Shown one piece after another: positions 9,232 through 18,045 of a stretch of DNA of 64,000 nucleotides. Source of the stretch: Deinococcus sp. Arct2-2 (lineage in GTDB: Bacteria > Deinococcota > Deinococci > Deinococcales > Deinococcaceae); NCBI RefSeq assembly GCF_004801315.1, contig NZ_SSNW01000016.1, positions 8,823-72,822 of the forward strand. Direction: 5' to 3'. The translations under genes and the position numbers were made by a program. The notes beneath the pieces are model-generated. The model did no database searches, was not told the DNA's origin, and saw nothing but the letters and a program-made list of their open reading frames with translations. Each line of letters opens with the position of its first letter. Position 1 is the stretch's first letter.

Positions 9232-11052
9232 TCAGTTCTGCCGTTCCCGCAACAACTCCTCCAACCGATCTACATACTGCTCAAGCGTGCGGAAGGTGGC
9301 CTGCACCGGCTCTGGCGAGAGCATATCTACGCCCGCCGCTTTCAGGGCGTCGATGGGATCGAGACTGCCGCCGGATTTCAGGAACGTCAGGTAGCGTTCG
9401 CGAGCGGCGTCTGGGTCGGCGTCGAATTGGCTCAGGAGTTGGTGGGCCGCGCTGATGCCGGTGGCGTACTGGTAGGCATAAAAGTTGGCGTATAGGTGCG
9501 TGGAGAACTGTGCCCACAGGATGCCGCTCCGGTCACGGTTCATGGTCACACCATCGCCGTAGCCCTCGGCCAATAGGTCGGCGGTCAGGGCATTCAGATC
9601 AGGGGCGCTGAGGCTGCCGCCCGCTTCGACGCGGCGGTAGGCTTCCAGTTCAAAGGCGGCCAGCGTGGGCATGATGAAAAAGTAGCGGTGGAAATTGCCC
9701 AACGCCTCTTCGATCAGGGCGACTTCCAAATTCGTATCGCCCGCCGCACGCGCCCCCTTCAGCAAATGCTGGCGCACCATCGCCTGATTGAAATTACTGG
9801 CGACTTCGGCATGAAACAGCGTGTAGCGCGGCACGCTGAAGGGATGCTCGCGGGCCGACAGGAGCGAATGCATGGAGTGGCCGATTTCGTGGGCGAGGGT
9901 GGAATAGCTGGCGAGCGTGCCGTTCCAAGTCATGAAGATGTAGGGCTTGACGCGCCCGCCACCGTTGGAATACGCGCCCTGACGTTTGCCGTCGTTCTCG
10001 GCGTAGTCCACCCAGCGCTCGGTGGTCAGGCCCGCCCGCATTTCGGTCACGTAATCGGGGCCAAGCGGGGCCATGCCCTCGGCCAACCATTCCACAGCCT
10101 GCGCGTAGTCCACAGGCACGGGCGGCACCAGCGAGGCTTTCACGTCGTACTCGCGCAGTTCGGGCAGATTCAGCCACTCGCGGCGTACCTTCCAGTAACG
10201 GTGCCACGTGGAGGTGTGGGCGCGGTAGGTGTCCAGCAGCGTGGTCACGACGGCGGTAGGAATCTGGTCGGGGGCGAGGGTGGCCGTGATCGCGTCGGGG
10301 TAGCGGCGAGCGCGGGCCAAGAAGACATTCTGACGGACATTGGTGGAATAGGCGGCAGCCTGAGCGTGCTGCACGGCCAAATGTGCATCGGCGTAGCCTT
10401 CCCACGCCTCACGGCGAATCTCCCGGTCAGGGTCGGTGGTCAGGCGGTCTACATTGCCCTGCGTAACGGGCGTGCCGCCTGCCGTGCCAAATCGCAAATC
10501 CATGTTCACCAGTGCAGGGTGAATGCCACGTTCGGAAGAAAAGGGAGCCTGCACCGCGCCCAAGAGTTCTTCTATTTCGGCACTCCGCACATGGGGCTTT
10601 TGGCGCAAAATCCGCTCTAGGCGAATGCGGAAGGGTTCCAGTTCAGGCTGGGTCATCCACGTCGCCAACGTAAATTCTTCCAGCGCCAGCAGTTCCGGGC
10701 GGGCAAACGCGGTGACGCTGCCGTAGCGGGCGGCGATGCCACTGGCGCGGTCACGGCGGGCAGCGGCTTCCGCGTCGCGTCCGTCCACACTGGCATTCAT
10801 GGAGGCATAGGAAAAAAAGCGGGTCAGACGCAGTTCCAGTTCCGATTCGGCCTGTAAGTAGGCCAGCAGCGCGGCAGAATCGCGGCCCAACGTGCCCGAA
10901 TAGGCGGCCAGCGCGTCAATATCGGCAGGCAGTGCGGCGGCGTCGGCTTCCCACGTTTCAGGGGTGGCGTACATGGCTTCGATGTCCCATGTCTGCTCAC
11001 GGGGCACTTCATGGCGCTTGGGCAAAGTCACAGAAGGCTGAATTGTGGTCAT
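9232..11052 (-). CDS. pepF: Oligoendopeptidase F (M3B metallopeptidase)
   Basis: 606 residues, the normal size for PepF. This cytosolic zinc enzyme cuts oligopeptides of about 7-17 residues and helps peptide use and protein turnover. The M3 zinc site [12 protein letters not shown] lies near residue 389, with the downstream glutamate ligand in the [12 protein letters not shown] segment about 25 residues later, as in the family. The N-terminus ([17 protein letters not shown]) is also typical. Transcribed alone from a leaderless promoter. A second, different M3 enzyme is encoded at 56494-58545. Confidence 0.95.
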   Translation of the reverse strand: MTTIQPSVTLPKRHEVPREQTWDIEAMYATPETWEADAAALPADIDALAAYSGTLGRDSAALLAYLQAESELELRLTRFFSYASMNASVDGRDAEAAARRDRASGIAARYGSVTAFARPELLALEEFTLATWMTQPELEPFRIRLERILRQKPHVRSAEIEELLGAVQAPFSSERGIHPALVNMDLRFGTAGGTPVTQGNVDRLTTDPDREIRREAWEGYADAHLAVQHAQAAAYSTNVRQNVFLARARRYPDAITATLAPDQIPTAVVTTLLDTYRAHTSTWHRYWKVRREWLNLPELREYDVKASLVPPVPVDYAQAVEWLAEGMAPLGPDYVTEMRAGLTTERWVDYAENDGKRQGAYSNGGGRVKPYIFMTWNGTLASYSTLAHEIGHSMHSLLSAREHPFSVPRYTLFHAEVASNFNQAMVRQHLLKGARAAGDTNLEVALIEEALGNFHRYFFIMPTLAAFELEAYRRVEAGGSLSAPDLNALTADLLAEGYGDGVTMNRDRSGILWAQFSTHLYANFYAYQYATGISAAHQLLSQFDADPDAARERYLTFLKSGGSLDPIDALKAAGVDMLSPEPVQATFRTLEQYVDRLEELLRERQN

Positions 11053-11059
11053 GGCGAGA

Positions 11060-11065
11060 AGGCTA
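11060..11065 (-). promoter_or_regulatory. pepF: Leaderless -10 box for pepF
   Basis: TAGCCT on the minus strand ends 7 bases before ATG 11052. Confidence 0.6.
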
Positions 11066-11083
11066 ACACGGGGAGGGTGAGGC

Positions 11084-11336
11084 GTCTAAGGGTCTAAGAG
11101 TCGAGGGTCTAAGGGGGTGAGGCGGGGGCGCTTTCTCGGTGGCCCCCTATGCTGCGCAGCTCTGCGAGCCACCCCGCTGCGGTGCAGCGCCCCTCTCCCA
11201 CAAGGGGCGAGGGCTAAAAGCAAGACCAAAAAGCTGTGTGTTCTCCCTCTCCCCTTGCGGGGGAGGGCCGGGGAGGGGGGTGAGTGAGCGCAGCGATTGC
11301 CCTTCCTTAGACCCTTGACTTTTAGACCCTTAGACC
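11084..11336. repeat. Cluster of TCTAAGGG repeats and CCCTCTCCCC hairpins
   Basis: GTCTAAGGGTCTAAGAGTCG-type repeats (11084-11116) on one side and their inverse TTAGACCCTTGAC...TTAGACC (11307-11336) on the other enclose a G/C hairpin block: CCCTCTCCCCTTGCGGGGGA followed by GGGTGAGTGAGCGCAGCGAT. The same arrangement occurs at 16855, 21420 and 45207. The IS630 element sits immediately to the right. Confidence 0.55.
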
Positions 11337-11339
11337 AAA

Positions 11340-12023
11340 CTAAAATGAGTCCAGAACATGTTTAATCCAGGGGAAGAGGGTCAGCGATTTGACTTCCGCT
11401 GGGGCCTGTTTAAGACGGACACACTCTGCGGCGATCAAGTCCTCCACTTCTTGAAGGGTATTCAGCGTCTGGTTGGCGATGGGAAGTTTCAGCTTGGTGA
11501 CCATCGGCTCAGCGGGGGACAGTTCCGGCGTATACGCCGGAAAGGGCAGGAGGAAGAGATTGGGCGGCACCTGGAGTTTCTGGCTGGTGTGCCAACCGGC
11601 TTGGTCGAGCAAGAGGACGATGAGTTGCTGCTGGTGTGGATCGACGGCCCGGCTGAACTCGTCCAGCGCGACTTGCATTAGAGGAACGCTGACACTGGGA
11701 AGGATCAGGAAATCACTCTGTCCCGTGAGGGGTTCGACAAAAATGTAGGTGTAGAGCCATTGATATTGACGGCGCTGAGCAATCACGGGCCGCTGACCCT
11801 GAAGCGCCCAGAGGCGCTTCAGCACAGGTTTCAGACCAAAGCGCCCTTCGTCCTGCACCCACAGCCGCACCTGTTTCTCCGGGTACGCGGCCCGTGCGGT
11901 TCTCAGGGCCGCTTCGACTTTTTTATCCAGATCGCCTGTTCCTCCGGCGTCGCTGCCTGCACATGAGTTGGACGCGGTACCTGCACGGTGAACCCCAGCT
12001 TTCTCAAGTAGCCCCAAGCACAC
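11340..12023 (-). CDS. IS630 transposase, catalytic part (orfB)
   Basis: The frame is open from 12023, but family-like protein begins only at the slip site 11918-11924 (DKKVEAALRTARAAYP). It contains the DDE nuclease core of IS630/Tc1 transposases: first Asp in VQDEGRFGL, second in LLLDQAGWH, and Glu in PELSPAEPMV, with 34-35 residue-type spacing between the last two. It is expected to be made as a fusion to orfA by -1 frameshifting. Its TAG stop is formed by the target TA plus the flanking G on the coding strand, so termination depends on the insertion site. Confidence 0.85.
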   Translation of the reverse strand: MCLGLLEKAGVHRAGTASNSCAGSDAGGTGDLDKKVEAALRTARAAYPEKQVRLWVQDEGRFGLKPVLKRLWALQGQRPVIAQRRQYQWLYTYIFVEPLTGQSDFLILPSVSVPLMQVALDEFSRAVDPHQQQLIVLLLDQAGWHTSQKLQVPPNLFLLPFPAYTPELSPAEPMVTKLKLPIANQTLNTLQEVEDLIAAECVRLKQAPAEVKSLTLFPWIKHVLDSF

Positions 12024-12409
12024 ACCGACGTCATCTCTACTTTGAACTGCTCATGAACGTAGGCTTGCACGTTCTGGCTCGTCCAGAAGCCACCCGAAAC
12101 GGGTGGCTTCTGGAGCACACCAAACAACACCTCTTGTTGTTCCACACTGAGCGCAGGAGCCGATGTATTCCAACGGCGTTTGTCCACCACCGCCGCTGGC
12201 CCATCTTCGTTGTAAGCCCGAATCAACGTGCTGATCGTGCTGCGAGAAAAACTCGTGACCGCTTTGATCTCTGGAATCGTCAGCCCTTTGCTTTTCAGCC
12301 ACAAGATCTGCCAGCGGGAGCGCTCCACCGCTCGCTCGGACTGGCGATAGGCCAACTCCAACTCATCGGACGTCTGATGCGGGAACAGCGAGGCAGGTCT
12401 CATAGTCAA
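11903..12409 (-). CDS. IS630 transposase, DNA-binding part (orfA)
   Basis: 168 residues. Helix-turn-helix segments near residues 38-70 (LKSKGLTIPEIKAVTSFSRS, STISTLIRAYNEDG) recognise the transposon ends; a winged region (WTSQNVQAYVHEQF) follows. The frame stops soon after the slip site A AAA AAG. In IS630 elements with split frames the full enzyme is a frameshift product; the short product alone may act as a repressor, which is inference. Confidence 0.85.
   Translation of the reverse strand: MTMRPASLFPHQTSDELELAYRQSERAVERSRWQILWLKSKGLTIPEIKAVTSFSRSTISTLIRAYNEDGPAAVVDKRRWNTSAPALSVEQQEVLFGVLQKPPVSGGFWTSQNVQAYVHEQFKVEMTSVCAWGYLRKLGFTVQVPRPTHVQAATPEEQAIWIKKSKRP
11918..11924 (-). promoter_or_regulatory. 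-1 frameshift slippery site A AAA AAG
   Basis: Minus-strand heptamer AAAAAAG read in orfA phase as AT[A AAA AAG], the dnaX/IS3 type slip sequence. A one-base step back joins orfA exactly to the orfB frame (codons AAA AAA GTC). Confidence 0.75.
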
Positions 12410-12449
12410 GACTCAGTTTAATCCCGTATTAGACCAACCCCCAACGACC

Positions 12450-13040
12450 TCAGCCGCCCTCCACCTTCCCCAAGCTCAAGCCCCCCTCAGTGCTGCCGAA
12501 GCGTTCGCGCAAAAAGCGGCCCTGCGTCAGCAAGCGGTCTGCCGCCGCGTGATCGTGGCGCAGGGCTTCGCGCACGCCGTCTTCCATCAGCACAATCTGC
12601 TCGGCCAGCAGCGTATCCGGCGATTGGCCCTGAGCCTCCAGCGCCCGCCGCGCTCCGTCTGTGAGGCCCAAGTAGGCCCGCAAAGTATCGGGCAAATACG
12701 ATTCCCGCGTTTGGCGCAGCAGATAGGCCGTGCGGGTGTCGGCATTTCCTGTGCCTTTTTGGGCGTCGGCCACCGTACACAGCAGCGCCCAAGCCCGCGC
12801 TCTGGCATCGGCGGGCAGGCGCACCATCAGGGTTTCGGGGGCGTCGGGTGCGGGAGCAGAGGCTTGGGCATTCGGCAACGCCGCCAACGCTTTGGCTGCT
12901 GCCGCTGGCAACGCCCCGCCTGCTTTAGCCGCCGCTTCCTCTAGTCGCCACGCCCGCCGCTGCGCTTTGGTGGTGTTGTCTACATACGTGATCAGGGCTA
13001 TCCCGCCAAAAATCACGATCAGAATCAGCACAGCAATCAT
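12450..13040 (-). CDS. Membrane-anchored hypothetical protein
   Basis: 196 residues. One N-terminal transmembrane segment (about 2-19, IAVLILIVIFGGIALITYV) with no cleavage site, then a charged, Ala-rich helical soluble part. No family recognised. It starts 36 bases after the stop of the band-7 gene on the same strand but has its own TAGGAT leaderless box, so it may be expressed both with and apart from that gene. Membrane partner of an SPFH protein is a reasonable but untested guess. Confidence 0.6.
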   Translation of the reverse strand: MIAVLILIVIFGGIALITYVDNTTKAQRRAWRLEEAAAKAGGALPAAAAKALAALPNAQASAPAPDAPETLMVRLPADARARAWALLCTVADAQKGTGNADTRTAYLLRQTRESYLPDTLRAYLGLTDGARRALEAQGQSPDTLLAEQIVLMEDGVREALRHDHAAADRLLTQGRFLRERFGSTEGGLSLGKVEGG

Positions 13041-13046
13041 GGGTTC

Positions 13047-13052
13047 ATCCTA
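13047..13052 (-). promoter_or_regulatory. Leaderless -10 box for membrane-anchored protein
   Basis: TAGGAT on the minus strand ends 6 bases before ATG 13040, inside the 36-base gap after the band-7 gene. Confidence 0.5.
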
Positions 13053-13076
13053 TCCAATTCGCTCCAGTCCACTCCT

Positions 13077-14072
13077 TTAGGGTTTGGGCGTCGTCGCCGC
13101 GCTCTGCAAGCTCTTCAAGTCCAGCAAAAAGTTACCGTCGGCGGGCAGCATCACGGTATTGATGCCGGGGGCGAGTTTTTCGGCCACCGTCAGTTGAATG
13201 AGGAGCGGATTTTCACGCAGGGCACGCCCCCGCAGCGTCAGGGCTTCGGCGTCGCCGCGTGCTTTGGCTACGGCGGATTTGGCTGCACCTTCGGCCACCA
13301 CGACTTCACGCTGTGCGCTGATTTCGGCCTGTTGCAACTTATTGCGCTCTACGGCCACTTGTTGTTCGGCGGCCTGCTTTTGCTCAATCGCTTTGGCGAT
13401 GCTGTCGGGAATCCGCAGTTCGCGCAGCAGCACAGCGTCGAGCAGCAAGTTATTCTTCGTAAACACTTCGCGCAGGGCGTCCGTAATCCGGCCTTCCACC
13501 TGCTGCCGCTGCGTACTGATGATGTCTGCGGCGCTAAATTGCCCAATCGCGTCGCGCACCTTGGAGCGGATCTGCGGGCTGATGACGGTCTGGACGTACC
13601 CGCGCCCGAGTTCCTTGTGCAAAATGGCGGCCTTGCTGCGGTCTATTCGGAACTGCACCGTCACGTCTGCCGTGATGTCCAGACCTTCTTTGCTGCGGGC
13701 GCGAATGGCTCCAGACTCGCCGCCATTTTCGTCGGTATGAGCCAACGTAATTTCTTGCAACTTGGCGTCATACAGGTTCACGCGGTCTACAAACGGCGTC
13801 ACAAAATGCACCCCTTCCTGAATGACGCCCGGTTTGACCCCGCTGAGGGCGCTGAACACCACCCCCACATAACCCGCCGGAACCACCTTGAAACTCTGGC
13901 CGATCAGCAGGGCCGCCGCCACCACGCCGCCGACAGTCCACAACATGCGGCGCGAAGGGGGCGTGCGCGGCACAGGCGCGTCGTTGCCGATTTTGGGAAA
14001 GGGCCGGGTGCGTTTGGTGTCGGTGCTGGCTTCGGTGTCCGCCGTGTTGTCTGGCGTAGGGTTGTCGGTCAT
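13077..14072 (-). CDS. Prohibitin/band-7 (SPFH) family protein
   Basis: 331 residues. A polar N-terminus of about 42 residues, one membrane segment (about 43-62, LWTVGGVVAAALLIGQ), the SPFH/PHB domain starting VVPAGYVGVVFSALSGVKPG (about 67-240), then a coiled-coil Glu/Ala/Lys tract (EKLQ..AEISAQREVVVAEGAAKSA) typical of prohibitins. SPFH proteins form ring or cage scaffolds on membranes and often hold proteases or lipids in microdomains. The small membrane protein encoded next may act with it. No FtsH or NfeD gene is nearby. Confidence 0.88.
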   Translation of the reverse strand: MTDNPTPDNTADTEASTDTKRTRPFPKIGNDAPVPRTPPSRRMLWTVGGVVAAALLIGQSFKVVPAGYVGVVFSALSGVKPGVIQEGVHFVTPFVDRVNLYDAKLQEITLAHTDENGGESGAIRARSKEGLDITADVTVQFRIDRSKAAILHKELGRGYVQTVISPQIRSKVRDAIGQFSAADIISTQRQQVEGRITDALREVFTKNNLLLDAVLLRELRIPDSIAKAIEQKQAAEQQVAVERNKLQQAEISAQREVVVAEGAAKSAVAKARGDAEALTLRGRALRENPLLIQLTVAEKLAPGINTVMLPADGNFLLDLKSLQSAATTPKP

Positions 14073-14230
14073 AGTCCTGTGTACGCGTCTCGGTACGGCA
14101 GAGTTGCCGGGGAATGGGGGGGATGCATCCCCTGAGGAGCAGTCCTAAACAGGCTCTGACTTTGAAGATTGTGTATCCGAGTCGGCTACCACAGTCCGTC
14201 TCCACGCAAAACCCATGTCTCCAGCAGTCT

Positions 14231-14617
14231 TCATCCCTCCACTTCCTCCCCGTCCACGTATACCCACGCGCCCCCAACCTGCTCAAAGCGGCTGCGTTCG
14301 CGCAGGCTGTAGCGTTCGCCGCCCGGCAATTTCAGCGAGGCCGTGAACTCTACCGTTTCGCCCGCCGCCGTATGCACGCGCAGGCCCGTATAGCGCGTGC
14401 CGTCGTTCAGATCGAGGTGACTGGGGCGGGTGCTGGCGTGCCAAGTGTTCAGCACGAACGGCATATTGCCCAAAGCGTAGGCCGTGTACCGCGCCCTCAT
14501 CAGTGTTTCTGGGGTGGCAGCAGGCCGGGAGCCGTCGTGGACAGGCCCGCAACACGCGCCGTAGCTGCGGCCTGACCCACACGGGCAAGACTTGAACGGC
14601 GGATAGGCGAGCGGCAT
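14231..14617 (-). CDS. YchJ-like SEC-C motif protein
   Basis: 128 residues. An N-terminal zinc-binding SEC-C motif CPCGSGRSYGACCGP (CxC...CC, about 11-25) precedes an NTF2-like domain (RARYTAYALGNMPFVLNTWH...), the arrangement of UPF0225/YchJ proteins. Their biochemical role is not settled. Leaderless start. The neighbouring stretch 14073-14230 is a short gap with no recognisable element. Confidence 0.85.
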   Translation of the reverse strand: MPLAYPPFKSCPCGSGRSYGACCGPVHDGSRPAATPETLMRARYTAYALGNMPFVLNTWHASTRPSHLDLNDGTRYTGLRVHTAAGETVEFTASLKLPGGERYSLRERSRFEQVGGAWVYVDGEEVEG

Positions 14618-14623
14618 AGGATT

Positions 14624-14629
14624 AAGGTA
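14624..14629 (-). promoter_or_regulatory. Leaderless -10 box for YchJ-like gene
   Basis: TACCTT on the minus strand ends 6 bases before ATG 14617. Confidence 0.55.
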
Positions 14630-14692
14630 GTGCAGGAGCAGGCGCTTCGGTAAGTGGTCAGCAGTCAGGGAGCGGCGGTCAGTGCGAACCCC

Positions 14693-14714
14693 GTCTAAGG
14701 GTCAAGGGTCTAAG
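14693..14714. repeat. GTCTAAGGG repeat fragment
   Basis: GTCTAAGGGTCAAGGGTCTA: one unit pair of the dispersed TCTAAGGG family, between divergent genes. Confidence 0.45.
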
Positions 14715-14766
14715 AAGACTGGCCGATTACCCCCACTGCTCACCGTCCGTTACCTCACCCGGCGGG

Positions 14767-14772
14767 CATAAT
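14767..14772 (+). promoter_or_regulatory. Probable -10 box for RNA methyltransferase
   Basis: CATAAT ends 8 bases before ATG 14781; no Shine-Dalgarno. First base departs from TANNNT. Confidence 0.45.
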
Positions 14773-14780
14773 GAGGCCCG

Positions 14781-15647
14781 ATGACCGCGCCGGACGTAAT
14801 TACTTCTCTTCAAAATGCCCTAGTCAAGCGGCTGGTACGCCTGCACACCCGCCGGGAGCGCGAACTGGACGGCGTGATCGTCATCGAGGGAGCCAGAGAA
14901 AGCGCACGGGCGCTGGCTTCCGGCGTGCGCCCCAGCCTGATCGTGACTTGCCCGCCGCTGTACAGCCCCGAAGCGTTGGCGGTGGCCCCCCTGTTATTTG
15001 ACGGGCTGTCCGGCGAACAGGTACAACTCTCGCGTCCGGCCTTCGAGAAGATCAGTGGCCGAGAGAATCCAGACGGTCTGCTGATGCTTGCGCCCACGCC
15101 CACGCCCGTGCTGCCCGATCCTCCCGAACAGGCCACCGTAATAGTTCTGCACGGCCTAGAAAAACCCGGCAACGTGGGCGCGATTCTCCGCAGCGCCGAT
15201 GCAGCCGGGGCGCACGCGGTGCTGGTGCTGGGGCGCGGCGCTGATCCTTACGGCCCCAACGTGATCCGCGCTTCTCAAGGCAGCGTGTTCCGCATTCCCA
15301 CCGCTGTCGTCAGCGAAGAACAGGCGTGGGACTGGCTTCTTCAGCACGGGTTTACCACAGTGGCCTGCACGCCCGACGCGCCCCAAGCCTACTGGGACGC
15401 CCCCCTCACCGGCCGTGTGGCCCTGCTGCTCGGCACCGAACACGAGGGCCTGCCCAAAGAATGGCGCACGTCCCGCACGGCTTCCAGCATCAGCGTCAGC
15501 ATTCCTATGCACGCCGCAGCGGGCGGGGCCGACAGTCTGAACGTGTCTACCGCCGCCGCGCTGGTGCTGTTCGAATGCGTGCGCCAACGCCGCAGCCTCT
15601 CCGTACATTCCTTGCCCAGCCAGTCCACAGCCGAGGTAACGCCATGA
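14781..15647 (+). CDS. SpoU/TrmH-family RNA 2'-O-methyltransferase
   Basis: 288 residues. An N-terminal substrate-binding domain (about 1-105, [16 protein letters not shown]...) is followed by the SPOUT methylase fold with its three motifs: [19 protein letters not shown] (about 130), [11 protein letters not shown] (about 218) and [20 protein letters not shown] (about 240), which form the knot that binds SAM. It methylates a ribose in rRNA or tRNA; the exact site cannot be read from sequence. A small insertion (AAGG) in motif 3 is unusual. It overlaps the next gene by ATGA. Confidence 0.9.
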   Translation: MTAPDVITSLQNALVKRLVRLHTRRERELDGVIVIEGARESARALASGVRPSLIVTCPPLYSPEALAVAPLLFDGLSGEQVQLSRPAFEKISGRENPDGLLMLAPTPTPVLPDPPEQATVIVLHGLEKPGNVGAILRSADAAGAHAVLVLGRGADPYGPNVIRASQGSVFRIPTAVVSEEQAWDWLLQHGFTTVACTPDAPQAYWDAPLTGRVALLLGTEHEGLPKEWRTSRTASSISVSIPMHAAAGGADSLNVSTAAALVLFECVRQRRSLSVHSLPSQSTAEVTP

Positions 15648-16819
15648 CCAACCCAGCCCCCATTCATTCCAACGACCCGTACAGAGAATGGCTCCGCAAG
15701 CGCCTCGGCCAAGAAATGGGCGTGCGTGAGGCCGAAATGACCATTCAGGGGGCGGTGCAGCGGCGTGGCTGGACGGCGGTTCGGGCGCTTGGCCCCCGCG
15801 ACGTGGTGGCTGTCCTGCAAGACGTGTACAAAGTCATGCGCGATCAGGTGGGCGAGGGCCGCGCCGACAAATGGCTGGAGGTGGCGTCTACCGATCTGGC
15901 ACATCTGGCCGAAACCGTTCCCGTGCCTACCATCACGCCCATTTTTACCGAAAGTACGCCGCGTGCCCTGCGCTGGGGCCGCCGCGCCCATGATCTGGCC
16001 TTGCTGCTGGCCCGTTCCCATGCCGAAATTGCCATGCGGAGCCTCGGGGCCATTCGCTCCAACCCCGATTTGTCGGCCCTAGAGACCGCCGCCGAATGGG
16101 ACGTGCAGGCCACCCAAGCCGAAGTGCGCCGCTGGGAAACCGAGGACATGCTGACCAATTTGCGGGCCGATCATGCCCGCGTAGAAGTAGCCGATCAGGT
16201 GGCCGCCTCCCGCGCTCAGGCCGAACTGCTGTTTTTGCGCGTGGCCGAACTGGAAGCAGGGAAAGGCCGTGAGCAGGCTTCTCCCGCGCAGTTGGCGCAC
16301 AGCCGCCTGATGCTGACCCAAACCACGTCGTTCCTCGACGCTTTTGCGCCGCTGGTGGCCGAAGAAGACGCCGACACGCCCCTGACCATGCTGGACATGA
16401 ACCTCGACAATGCCCGCTTTTCTTTGGGTGTGCCGCTGCATCCCAACGTGCTCCGCGCCCGCCATACCCTGAACTATGCCCAGTGGCAAGCCGGAGAACA
16501 GGGCGCTGAGGCCCCCGCCGTTGCCGAGGCCCGCCGCACTTTGGCACAGGCCGAAGCTGAAGCGGGCGCGCAACTTCACGCCACGCTGGACGCCGCCCGC
16601 CAGCATCAGACGGCCCTACGCCAGTTGGCCCAAACCGTAGAAGATCTGGAGGCCCGCGCCGTGAATCTCAACAACCTTGGCGGAGACGCCCTGAGCCTCG
16701 CCCTCGTGCGCTTCGAGTGGCGTCAGGCCCGCGCCGCCGCCCGCATTCAGAGTCACCGCATGGAAGAAGCGATTCGTCTGCTGGAAGCGTTGGTGAGCGA
16801 GCCGGGGGATTTTCGGTAG
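15644..16819 (+). CDS. Helical coiled-coil protein coupled to methyltransferase
   Basis: 391 residues from ATG 15644, overlapping the methylase stop (ATGA). It has no signal peptide or membrane segment and is almost wholly helical: Ala/Glu/Arg/Leu-rich with long amphipathic stretches (about 120-210 and 270-385). The last 100 residues show a periodicity reminiscent of TolC helical hairpins ([20 protein letters not shown]), but barrel and export signal are missing, so I do not call it TolC. Function unknown; the coupling suggests co-expression with the RNA methylase. Confidence 0.6.
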   Translation: MTNPAPIHSNDPYREWLRKRLGQEMGVREAEMTIQGAVQRRGWTAVRALGPRDVVAVLQDVYKVMRDQVGEGRADKWLEVASTDLAHLAETVPVPTITPIFTESTPRALRWGRRAHDLALLLARSHAEIAMRSLGAIRSNPDLSALETAAEWDVQATQAEVRRWETEDMLTNLRADHARVEVADQVAASRAQAELLFLRVAELEAGKGREQASPAQLAHSRLMLTQTTSFLDAFAPLVAEEDADTPLTMLDMNLDNARFSLGVPLHPNVLRARHTLNYAQWQAGEQGAEAPAVAEARRTLAQAEAEAGAQLHATLDAARQHQTALRQLAQTVEDLEARAVNLNNLGGDALSLALVRFEWRQARAAARIQSHRMEEAIRLLEALVSEPGDFR

Positions 16820-16854
16820 GGGCGGGGAGGGCGGTTGAGGTGGCTTGGGGGTTG

Positions 16855-17072
16855 GTCGAGGGTCTAAAGGTCTAAGGAAGGGCAGAAGGGCAACCCTCTG
16901 CGCTCGTTCACCCCTCTCCAGCAAGGGGCGAGGAACAAATCACGCTCCCTGCCTTTTGCTCTTAGCCCTTGCCTCCTGCGGGACTCGCAGAGCGCAAGGA
17001 GCAAAGGGGGCCACCCAGCAACCAAACCCGCCCCAACACCTTAGACCCTTCGCCCCTCGACCCTTAGACCCA
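16855..17072. repeat. TCTAAGG repeats around a CCCTCTCC block
   Basis: The 338-base gap 16820-17157 is made mostly of repeats: TCGAGGGTCTAAAGGTCTAA at the left, CACCCCTCTCCAGCAAGGGG and CTCGCAGAGCGCAAGGAGCA in the middle, and the inverted TTAGACCCTTCGCCCCTCGA at the right. No gene is visible. Confidence 0.5.
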
Positions 17073-17141
17073 GCCCCTTCCACCCCAAACCCTAAAGATT
17101 GCACCCAGTCCAGAACGGCAGGCCACAGGCGACACAGCCGC

Positions 17142-17147
17142 TAGTCT
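17142..17147 (+). promoter_or_regulatory. Possible -10 box for dehydrogenase gene
   Basis: TAGTCT ends 10 bases before ATG 17158, slightly farther than in the other leaderless genes. Confidence 0.35.
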
Positions 17148-17157
17148 GCCCTTATCT

Positions 17158-18045
17158 ATGACCCTCACCACTGCATTTTTGGGCCTCGGCGCGATGGGCA
17201 GGCCGATGGCCGCCCACTTGACGCGGTACGCACAGGCCAACGGCGGGCGCTCGTTGGTGTGGAACCGCACGGCGGCGCGGGCCGAGGCACACGCTGAGGC
17301 TTACGGCAGCGAGTTGGCCACGCCCGACAGCTTGGCCGAAGCCGACGTGTTGTTTTCTTGCTTGCCTACCAGCACTGACCTTGATGAAGTGCTGGCCAGC
17401 CTGCCCACCCTAAAACGCGGCGCGGTCTGGGTGGACTGCACCAGCGGGCATCCCGACGCGGCACCCCGGCAAGCGGCGGCCTTGGCAGAACGCGGTGTGG
17501 CTTTTGTGGATGCCCCGGTCAGTGGCGGCACGGGCGGCGCAGTGTCGGGTCAACTGACCGTAATGGTGGGCGGCGCGGAGGCTGACCTAGAGCGGGTGCG
17601 ACCCTTGCTGGACACCTTCGCAGGGCGGGTGATCCGGGTGGGCGATACGGGCGCGGGCTTTGCGGTGAAGGCCATCAACAATGCGCTGTTGGCCGTGACG
17701 CTGTGGGCCACCGGGGAAGGCTTGGCCGTGCTGGGGCGCAGCGGCGTCAATTTGGGCGCGGCGCTGGAGGTTATCAATGCCAGCAGCGGGCGCAGCAATG
17801 CCAGCCAAAACCTAATTCCGGCGCGGGTGCTAACGCGGGAATTTCCGGCCACATTCGGGCTGGGCCTCTTGGCTAAAGATGCGGGCATTGCGCTGGATAT
17901 GGTGAACAGTACGCACAGCAGCGCCCCCATGTTGGCGCAAACGGCGGGCTTGATGCGGGCGGCAACCAACATTATCGGCAGCGACGTAGACCATACGGCG
18001 GCCCTTCAACTCATCGAGCAGATGAATAAGGTGGTGATTCAGTAA
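17158..18045 (+). CDS. NAD(P)-dependent beta-hydroxyacid dehydrogenase
   Basis: 295 residues, the standard length of the 3-hydroxyisobutyrate dehydrogenase/tartronate semialdehyde reductase superfamily. Rossmann start [15 protein letters not shown] (about 7-21), substrate-binding signature [20 protein letters not shown] (about 119), and catalytic lysine in [12 protein letters not shown] (about 171). The hydroxyacid substrate cannot be read from this. It overlaps the DegV gene by one base (TAATG), so the two are co-translated. Confidence 0.88.
   Translation: MTLTTAFLGLGAMGRPMAAHLTRYAQANGGRSLVWNRTAARAEAHAEAYGSELATPDSLAEADVLFSCLPTSTDLDEVLASLPTLKRGAVWVDCTSGHPDAAPRQAAALAERGVAFVDAPVSGGTGGAVSGQLTVMVGGAEADLERVRPLLDTFAGRVIRVGDTGAGFAVKAINNALLAVTLWATGEGLAVLGRSGVNLGAALEVINASSGRSNASQNLIPARVLTREFPATFGLGLLAKDAGIALDMVNSTHSSAPMLAQTAGLMRAATNIIGSDVDHTAALQLIEQMNKVVIQ

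Larger units (their letters stand above)
11343..12418 (-). mobile_element. IS630-family insertion sequence, two-frame transposase
   Basis: A 1076-bp element flanked by TA on both sides (11341-11342 and 12419-12420), the IS630 target rule. Imperfect inverted termini start AAATGAGTCCAG (left) and AACTGAGTCTTG (right, inverted). It carries one transposase split over two frames with a -1 slip site between them (separate entries). Both frames are otherwise open, so the copy could be active. The stop codon of the second frame lies across the TA target and the flanking base. Confidence 0.85.

Noticed and set aside
9688..10620. 310-codon plus-strand frame inside pepF
   Set aside because: Antisense shadow of an intact metallopeptidase with its HEIGH site.
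13194..14135. 313-codon plus-strand frame over the band-7 gene
   Set aside because: Shadow of a well-defined SPFH protein on the other strand.
15326..15643. N-terminal extension of the 391-residue helical protein to 497 residues
   Set aside because: It overlaps the SpoU methylase in another frame with no family-like sequence; ATG 15644 gives a normal ATGA overlap.
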